Part shown: positions 1-4,347 of the stretch, piece by piece
Numbering within the stretch: the first letter of the stretch is position 1
Layout: each line of letters begins with the position of its first letter
Source of the DNA: Oscillospiraceae bacterium
GTDB taxonomy: Bacteria > Bacillota_A > Clostridia > Oscillospirales > CAG-272
Assembly: GCA_015063445.1 (NCBI GenBank)
Contig: SVUD01000037.1
Span: 1 to 17,801 of the forward strand
Direction of reading: 5' to 3'
Length of the DNA stretch: 17,801 bases
Program-made: the position numbers and the translations under genes
Notes under the pieces: generated by a model
Seen by the model: only the letters and a program-made list of their open reading frames with translations
Databases searched by the model: none
Told to the model about the DNA's origin: nothing

Positions 1-110
1 ATGCTGATATACAGCATCGTCAGCCAAAATTCCTTATCCTTGACCATAAACAAGTAGGCTATCAGCAAGCCTACGGCGGCTATTAAACATATCGCATATC
101 CTATCTCCAT
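1..110 (-). CDS. N-terminal fragment of an unidentified membrane protein (cut by window edge)
   Basis: The reading frame opens at ATG 110..108 behind a near-perfect Shine-Dalgarno (AAGGAGGTGA, complement of 115-124) and runs off the left edge with no stop, giving 36 residues. They begin MEIGYAICLIAAVG and form one hydrophobic segment (about residues 4-22), a short charged turn (VKDKE) and the start of a second hydrophobic stretch. This fits the first two membrane passes of a multi-pass protein, such as the sensory membrane domains in front of some histidine kinases or cyclases, but I cannot assign a family from so little sequence. It has its own strong promoter at 149-177 and lies downstream of the ktrA terminator, so it starts a separate transcript. 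That a gene starts here is well supported; its function is unknown. Confidence 0.75.
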   Translation of the reverse strand, partial: MEIGYAICLIAAVGLLIAYLFMVKDKEFWLTMLYIS

Positions 111-148
111 AGGCTCACCTCCTTCAAATTGCTCGTTTTGATTTTTTT

Positions 149-177
149 ATTATATCACAACAGTGCAAATAAATCAA
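149..177 (-). promoter_or_regulatory. Sigma-A type promoter with extended -10
   Basis: Read on the minus strand, TTGATT (172-177) is followed by a 17-nt spacer and a perfect TATAAT (149-154). TG lies one base before the -10, giving the extended form TGATATAAT. The promoter sits about 40 nt upstream of the start codon at 110 and downstream of the ktrA terminator, the right place to drive the truncated gene. No operator-like palindrome was seen beside it. Confidence 0.8.
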
Positions 178-370
178 GGTGTTTTTACTCATTTGCAAGG
201 ATTTGCGTCAAAAAACAGATATAAGAGGTTTTCTACAACGCCTGACTCTTTATTAGATTTTATCCGCTTCTGCCTCCATACGTATACCTTTAAAAAAGAG
301 AAATTCAACCTTTTTTCAAAAACAAATCTACCTTCTTTCGTCGGGAGCTTTCTTACCGCGGCTCAAAATT
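178..370. other. Non-coding gap between the ktrA terminator and the next promoter
   Basis: This AT-rich stretch holds no convincing gene. A weak minus-strand TTGAAT / 16 nt / TATACG pair lies around 286-313 but is too poor to call. Short reading frames here lack ribosome binding sites and resemble no family I know. Confidence 0.5.
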
Positions 371-403
371 TGAGTGCTGACGACAATAAACCGTCAGCAC
401 TCA
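371..403 (-). terminator. Intrinsic terminator of the ktrB-ktrA transcript
   Basis: A perfect 12-bp inverted repeat (arms 371-382 and 392-403, TGAGTGCTGACG and its complement) has a 9-nt loop. It begins 4 nt beyond the ktrA stop codon. In the minus direction the stem is followed by AATTTTG, a short T tract, so termination is likely but the U run is modest. Nothing suggests it acts on the plus strand. Confidence 0.8.
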
Positions 404-407
404 ACGC

Positions 408-1058
408 TTATTTCAATTTTCCCAATTTTACCGTATTTGCGATAACTATCAGTGTGCTTTGAGCATCAAGGACATGCTCGGGATTGATATTGACGTTAAC
501 CTTTTCGCCCTTCTTAATGGCAACAATATTGAATCCGTATTTTTTACGGAGATTTAATTCGATTAAATTTTTACCGCACCACTCATCCTTAACGTCAATT
601 TCCACTATAGACACATCATTTGAAAGAGCAATCATATCGATGAAGCCCGAGCTGAGTAAATTTCTGGCAAGGCGGATTCCCGACTCGTGCTCGGGAAAAA
701 CTACTTGATCCGCGCCCACGCGTAGCAATATTTTTTGCTGCATTTCGTTTGCGCATTTTGCGATAACCGTCTTAACCCCCGCCTCCTTGCACAGCGTGAC
801 CGCCATAACGCTCGCCTCAAGATTGCTCGCCATACAAACGATAACGGTATCAATATTACCTATTCCAAGACGGGAAATAACCTCCGCATCTGTCACGTCG
901 GCGCATTTACACACCGGGAGAGATGCCGCCGCATCGTTGACGATTTTTTCATTGTTATCTACGGCGATAATCTCCATACCATTCTCTACAAGCTCTCTCG
1001 CCACGGCTGCGCCGTATCTTCCAAGTCCAAAGACTGCGTATGTTTTTTTTGCTTTCAT
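408..1058 (-). CDS. ktrA: KtrA/TrkA-type potassium uptake regulatory subunit (RCK protein)
   Basis: This 216-aa protein has the usual KtrA length and layout. An N-terminal RCK/Rossmann domain (about 6-125) carries the nucleotide-binding motif GLGRYG at 11-16 and an acidic residue at the end of the second strand (IIAVD), typical of NAD(H)/ATP-binding RCK domains. A C-terminal TrkA_C domain follows (about 135-214). In this family an octameric cytoplasmic ring of the protein gates the KtrB membrane subunit, and the TrkA_C domain is often where cyclic di-AMP binds. The ATG at 1058 has an AAGGAGAA ribosome binding site that touches the ktrB stop codon. The gap to ktrB is 12 nt, so the two are co-transcribed and probably translationally coupled. 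A terminator follows directly. The family is certain; the Ktr rather than Trk name follows from the single short RCK pair and the KtrB-like partner. Confidence 0.95.
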   Translation of the reverse strand: MKAKKTYAVFGLGRYGAAVARELVENGMEIIAVDNNEKIVNDAAASLPVCKCADVTDAEVISRLGIGNIDTVIVCMASNLEASVMAVTLCKEAGVKTVIAKCANEMQQKILLRVGADQVVFPEHESGIRLARNLLSSGFIDMIALSNDVSIVEIDVKDEWCGKNLIELNLRKKYGFNIVAIKKGEKVNVNINPEHVLDAQSTLIVIANTVKLGKLK

Positions 1059-1070
1059 TGTACTTCTCCT

Positions 1071-2432
1071 TTATCCTATACTTATATCTTCCGTCGGCTC
1101 GGAAATTACGTTCTGACTTTCGTTTTTACTGCCCAGCGCCACCGCAAGTGATATTGGGCCGACTCTTCCGAAATACATTGTTACTGTTATAATGAGCTTT
1201 CCAAACGTATCAAGCGTTGCCGTCAAATTTCTTGAAAGCCCTACAGTTGCCGTTGCGCTGACCGTTTCATAGACCGCATCAATAGCCTGGGCGTTGCTCG
1301 TTGCCATCAATAATATCGTCGATACGGAGCATATTGTAAGAAATGCTACAGCCACGGCAACCGCTTTTTTCACCGATTCCTCCGAAATACGTCTGCCGAA
1401 CAAGGTTGCGCTGTTCTTGTTTCTGACGGTAGCAAATGCCGAACAGATAAGGACGGCAACGGTTACGGTTTTCATACCGCCTGCAGTTCCCACGGGAGAA
1501 CCGCCTATGAGCATTAAGATAATTGATACGGCGGCAGAGGCATTTGTCAAATTTTCTTGCGGAATTGTAGCAAAGCCCGCAGTCCTCGTGGTGACCGATT
1601 GAAAGACGGATACTTGAATTTTATCAAACAAGGACATATCTCCGATGGTCAACGGATTTGCGTATTCAAAAACAAATATAAGGATCGCGCCGACAATAAC
1701 GAGTCCTGCGGTAACGGTGATAGCAATCTTTGAGTGCAAGGTAAGACGCCTGAATATCCTGCGATTCTTTTTCGAACTACTCTTAACGACACGAAGCACG
1801 TCCCACCATACGATATAACCGAGACCGCCAAGGATAATGAGCGCCGAGGTGACGATATTGATAATGGGATTTGCGGCATAGCCGCAAAGGCTGTTTTCAG
1901 CTATTATATCAATTCCTGCGTTGCAAAAGGCGGAGACCGAATTGAATACCGATATCCAAATGCCTCTTGCACCAAAGTCGGGAACGAACACAAGCATATA
2001 CAGAATAGCCCCTATTCCTTCAATGATAAACGTGCCTAACAGTACGTTCTTAACAAACTTAGAGAGTCCCGACATCGTATTAAGATTGAATGCATCCTGA
2101 ATAAGCAAACGGTCTCCAATGCCCATTTTCCTGTTCAAGAGAAGCATCAAGCCCGACATAATTGTGATAATGCCAAGACCTCCGATCTGTATTAAAAATA
2201 ATATTACTATCTGCCCGAATACGCTCCACGTTGACACCGTAGGGAGCGTAACAAGCCCCGTAACGCAGGTGGAGGTTGTTGCCGTAAAGAGCGCATCAAG
2301 ATATGGAACCGATTCACCGTCGGCAGAGCTGATCGGCAACGCCAAAAGCCCGCTTCCTACGAGAATTGTCACAAGAAAGCTGAGCAATATGATCTGCGTA
2401 GTCGAAAGCTTAAATTTCTTTTTTCTGACCAT
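1071..2432 (-). CDS. ktrB: KtrB/TrkH-type potassium uptake membrane subunit
   Basis: The 453-aa integral membrane protein has the four-fold M1-P-M2 pattern of the TrkH/KtrB superfamily. The four selectivity-filter segments are visible: STCVTGLVT in repeat 1, FCNAGID in repeat 2, TTRTAGFAT in repeat 3 and ATATVGLSRN in repeat 4, each with the filter glycine. The conserved GRVGPISLA motif stands near the C-terminus and the N-terminus is basic, as in KtrB. It transports K+ (often with Na+) across the cytoplasmic membrane under control of the KtrA ring encoded next. The ATG at 2432 has AGAGGA about 8 nt upstream. The gene starts 69 nt after the chromate-transporter pair, with no clear terminator between, so it may be read from the upstream promoter, from a weak one of its own at 2492-2519, or from both. 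No cyclic-di-AMP riboswitch is visible: the leader is far too short. Confidence 0.95.
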   Translation of the reverse strand: MVRKKKFKLSTTQIILLSFLVTILVGSGLLALPISSADGESVPYLDALFTATTSTCVTGLVTLPTVSTWSVFGQIVILFLIQIGGLGIITIMSGLMLLLNRKMGIGDRLLIQDAFNLNTMSGLSKFVKNVLLGTFIIEGIGAILYMLVFVPDFGARGIWISVFNSVSAFCNAGIDIIAENSLCGYAANPIINIVTSALIILGGLGYIVWWDVLRVVKSSSKKNRRIFRRLTLHSKIAITVTAGLVIVGAILIFVFEYANPLTIGDMSLFDKIQVSVFQSVTTRTAGFATIPQENLTNASAAVSIILMLIGGSPVGTAGGMKTVTVAVLICSAFATVRNKNSATLFGRRISEESVKKAVAVAVAFLTICSVSTILLMATSNAQAIDAVYETVSATATVGLSRNLTATLDTFGKLIITVTMYFGRVGPISLAVALGSKNESQNVISEPTEDISIG

Positions 2433-2491
2433 AAGATTTTCCTCTAAAAAACAGAAAGATATTAACGTCCTCTGTAAACTGTAATTTTTTT

Positions 2492-2519
2492 ATCATAGCT
2501 CTTATAGTGAATACATCAA
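2492..2519 (-). promoter_or_regulatory. Possible weak promoter for ktrB-ktrA
   Basis: On the minus strand TTGATG (2514-2519), a 16-nt spacer and TATGAT (2492-2497) lie across the end of the upstream chromate-transporter gene, about 60 nt before the ktrB start. The match is mediocre and the spacer short, so this is a candidate only; read-through from the chr promoter is an equal possibility. Confidence 0.3.
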
Positions 2520-3074
2520 AATACCCAGCCCCGCGGATATGAGTATCATCAGTATCGGAGATGTTTTTTTCTTAAACGCAAGCTTTGCCGTGAGGCTGAT
2601 TGCTATCAATATGGCAAATATGATAATGCCCTTAAAGTCTATTTCGAGCGCATCTCCTATCTTGCCAAAGCCGATTGCCGTCCCCATAAACATCGTGATT
2701 GCCGTTGCGAGTATCAAGCCGACAACGCACGGGCGGATACCGCCGAGAAATGCCTTTACACCCGCGTATTTCAGCACGTTGCGTATCAAAGACGCAATCA
2801 TAAGAATGATAACAAACGATGGCAATACCACACCAAGCGTGGCAAGAAATGCGCCGAGAAAACCGCCTTGAGCCGAACCTACGAAGGTTGCCATATTAAC
2901 AGCTATCGGTCCGGGAGTGGATTCAGCTACGGCAATCATATTGAGCATTTCTTCCTCGGTAAGCCAACCGTACATCAAAGCCTTTTCTCTTATCAGCGAT
3001 ATCATTCCATATCCGCCGCCAAAGGAGAATGCGCCGATTTGAAGGAAGGTTAAGAACAATTTGAGATATATCAT
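2502..3074 (-). CDS. Chromate transporter family protein, second half-size subunit
   Basis: The 190-aa membrane protein is a single Chromate_transp (CHR/ChrA) domain, the short form of the family. It has the hallmark FGGGYGMISL near residue 18, then AESTPGPIAVNMATFVG about 35 residues later, and four to six hydrophobic segments. Short CHR proteins come as adjacent pairs that work together, whereas the long form fuses both halves. Here the partner is directly upstream and the two genes overlap by 4 nt (ATGA at 3071-3074), so translation is coupled. Characterised members export chromate, with sulfate as a likely competing substrate, but most gut Clostridia homologues are untested, so the true substrate is open. 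The start is the overlapping ATG, with a purine-rich AAGGGGGAAA just before it. Confidence 0.9.
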   Translation of the reverse strand: MIYLKLFLTFLQIGAFSFGGGYGMISLIREKALMYGWLTEEEMLNMIAVAESTPGPIAVNMATFVGSAQGGFLGAFLATLGVVLPSFVIILMIASLIRNVLKYAGVKAFLGGIRPCVVGLILATAITMFMGTAIGFGKIGDALEIDFKGIIIFAILIAISLTAKLAFKKKTSPILMILISAGLGILMYSL

Positions 3075-3649
3075 TGTTTTTCCCCCTTCCCGATTTTACC
3101 GAGAAGATATACCACTACACCGCATACTCCGCTTATCAGTATGTAAAATATCGTCGAGAACTTCACCGCGAACAACGAAAACACGAGCATACAGATAAGC
3201 GTTACCGAAATAATGATAATATTAAACACGGTTTTCTTCATCTGCTTCAGCATTTTCAGCCCTGCCGCAAGGATCAGATACACCACGCATATCTGAATAC
3301 CCTTGAAAGCGTATGCGACCGGTGTAAACGAAAGAAACGCGTCAAAGAACAGTGATATAGCGTAGATAATAGCAAACGAAGGAATACAAATTCCAAGCGT
3401 AGCAATAATCGAGCCTATAATTCCGGCGTTTTTGTATCCTATGTAAGTAGCCGCGTTAATAGCAATGGGACCGGGCGTGGATTCGGCAATCGCCGCAACA
3501 TCCAAAAATTCATCTTTTTCAAGCCATTTCTTTTTTGCTACAAACTCATTTTCAAGCAACGCTATCATAGCATATCCGCCGCCAAAGGTGAATAATCCTA
3601 TTTTCAGCATTGTCAAAAAGAACGATAGGTAGTCTTTTATTTTCTTCAC
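3071..3649 (-). CDS. Chromate transporter family protein, first half-size subunit
   Basis: The 192-aa membrane protein is a second complete short CHR domain, homologous to but clearly diverged from its neighbour. FGGGYAMIALLE stands near residue 23 and AESTPGPIAINAATYIG about 35 residues later, followed by hydrophobic segments. Together the pair probably forms one antiparallel anion transporter. I chose the GTG at 3649 as start because GGAGG lies 5 nt upstream (3655-3659), the protein then begins MKKIKDYLSFFLTMLK as short CHR proteins usually do, and no better ATG is near. It is the first gene after a strong promoter at 3697-3725, whose start region contains a small palindrome that could bind a repressor. 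No transcription-factor gene lies beside it in the window. Confidence 0.9.
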   Translation of the reverse strand: MKKIKDYLSFFLTMLKIGLFTFGGGYAMIALLENEFVAKKKWLEKDEFLDVAAIAESTPGPIAINAATYIGYKNAGIIGSIIATLGICIPSFAIIYAISLFFDAFLSFTPVAYAFKGIQICVVYLILAAGLKMLKQMKKTVFNIIIISVTLICMLVFSLFAVKFSTIFYILISGVCGVVVYLLGKIGKGEKQ

Positions 3650-3680
3650 GAAAGCCTCCGTTTATCTCACACAAATTCTT

Positions 3681-3694
3681 ACTTATAAATAAGT
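3681..3694. promoter_or_regulatory. Palindrome at the chr transcription start, possible operator
   Basis: ACTTAT-AA-ATAAGT is a perfect 6-bp inverted repeat with a 2-nt centre, placed just downstream of the chr -10 box and covering the expected first transcribed base. That position suits a repressor site. In AT-rich DNA a 6-bp repeat can arise by chance, and no regulator gene is nearby. Confidence 0.35.
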
Positions 3695-3696
3695 TT

Positions 3697-3725
3697 ATTA
3701 TACCACATTCTTATAAACATTTCAA
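3697..3725 (-). promoter_or_regulatory. Strong sigma-A type promoter of the chromate-transporter operon
   Basis: On the minus strand TTGAAA (3720-3725) is followed by exactly 17 nt and a perfect TATAAT (3697-3702), with TG one base before the -10 (TGGTATAAT, extended -10). Transcription should start near 3690, leaving a 5' leader of about 40 nt before the GTG at 3649. It probably also reads on into ktrB-ktrA, since no terminator lies between. Confidence 0.85.
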
Positions 3726-3740
3726 TCGTTTTGCTTTTCT

Positions 3741-3923
3741 TTGTTTTTTCTTAAGACTAAAATTCTTTCAACTGTACTTTGGCCGCTCTTCATTCTTATC
3801 GCAACTCCTGCAGAATTTGTCGCTATTTTCTCAAAAAATCTGGGTTGGAAGCCGATTCCGCACAAAAATCAAACGACATTCAACGATCTTAATCAAGCAA
3901 AAGAATTGAATAAAGTACAATAA
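3741..3923 (+). pseudogene. Small plus-strand ORF, possible C-terminal gene remnant
   Basis: This open frame encodes 60 residues from a TTG codon. I do not recognise it, but its second half looks like real protein: AEFVAIFSKNLGWKPIPHKN and then a hydrophilic tail ending NKVQ. Its stop codon at 3921-3923 comes 2 nt before a terminator-like hairpin, which is how a genuine gene end looks. Against a living gene, there is no ribosome binding site, the upstream DNA is T-rich, the frame is closed by a stop at 3714, and the chr promoter on the other strand occupies the region just before it. The best reading is the tail of a decayed plus-strand gene; chance is not excluded. Confidence 0.3.
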
Positions 3924-3925
3924 AA

Positions 3926-3978
3926 TCACCGCTTAGCGTGTTCTGATTCAGGTATAATGCGCTAAGCGGTGACTTTTT
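3926..3978. terminator. Long perfect hairpin, probably a bidirectional terminator
   Basis: A perfect 13-bp inverted repeat (TCACCGCTTAGCG at 3926-3938, complement at 3960-3972) encloses a 21-nt loop. On the plus strand it is followed by CTTTTT; on the minus strand by TTTTATTG. It could therefore stop transcription both ways. It lies 2 nt after the small plus-strand ORF and about 200 nt upstream of the chr promoter. The unusually long loop is odd for an intrinsic terminator. Confidence 0.6.
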
Positions 3979-4184
3979 ACATTTTTTCGATTGTATATCA
4001 TATTTTGGGGAAATCGGTATTTGCTCATTAATTAGCGACACATTTATTAAATTATACATCTTTTTTCTTTGCGTTTTGTAACGAACTGTTTACAAAATGT
4101 TATATTTTTTGCAAAAATCAATCTCAAAAACGGAATATAAGCTGCTTTACTAAACATCTAACTGCCAAAGAAAACGCGCATAAA
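3979..4184. other. AT-rich intergenic stretch without a gene
   Basis: No gene is visible. The stretch contains an 8-bp inverted repeat, TTTTGTAA (4074-4081) and TTACAAAA (4090-4097) around an 8-nt centre, reminiscent of an operator but with no matching gene start close by. Just downstream on the plus strand, TGTTATATT resembles an extended -10 without a good -35. This leaves room for a short plus-strand RNA ending at the next hairpin, on weak evidence. Confidence 0.4.
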
Positions 4185-4252
4185 AAGAAAGCAAAATCCT
4201 CTTTGTCATAAAACTACAGACTAAGATTTTGCTTTCTTCCTTTGTTTTTTTG
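4185..4252. terminator. Second long hairpin with T-runs on both sides
   Basis: A perfect 14-bp inverted repeat (AAGAAAGCAAAATC at 4185-4198, complement at 4225-4238) has a 26-nt loop. The plus strand continues CCTTTGTTTTTTTG and the minus strand continues TTTTTATG, so both directions have T-rich tails. The flanks also resemble each other as inverted sequences (AACGC near 4173, GCGTT near 4252), which makes the whole about 80 nt long. The AT-rich stem is weaker than a usual terminator. It could be a backup terminator, the end of a small plus-strand RNA, or a small MITE-like relic. Confidence 0.45.
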
Positions 4253-4314
4253 CGTTAACAAGAGTAATGGTTTATTATTTCGATAACATCGGCCACCGTT
4301 ACGGTTTTTCTCCG

Positions 4315-4347
4315 TTTTAAAAGCCGCTTATTGCTTTGTGAGCGGCT
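4315..4347 (-). terminator. Intrinsic terminator at the end of the lipoprotein operon
   Basis: AGCCGCT (4322-4328 and its complement 4341-4347) forms a GC-rich 7-bp stem with a 12-nt loop that spans the last codons and stop of the 884-aa gene. Minus-strand sequence after the stem reads TTTAAAAC, a short T tract. A stem lying on the stop codon is common for Firmicutes terminators. It is the first terminator seen in the minus direction after the right edge of the window. Confidence 0.55.

Noticed and set aside
735..1151. Overlapping plus-strand open frames opposite ktrA
   Set aside because: They run antisense across the end of ktrB and into ktrA, both certain genes, and show no family resemblance.
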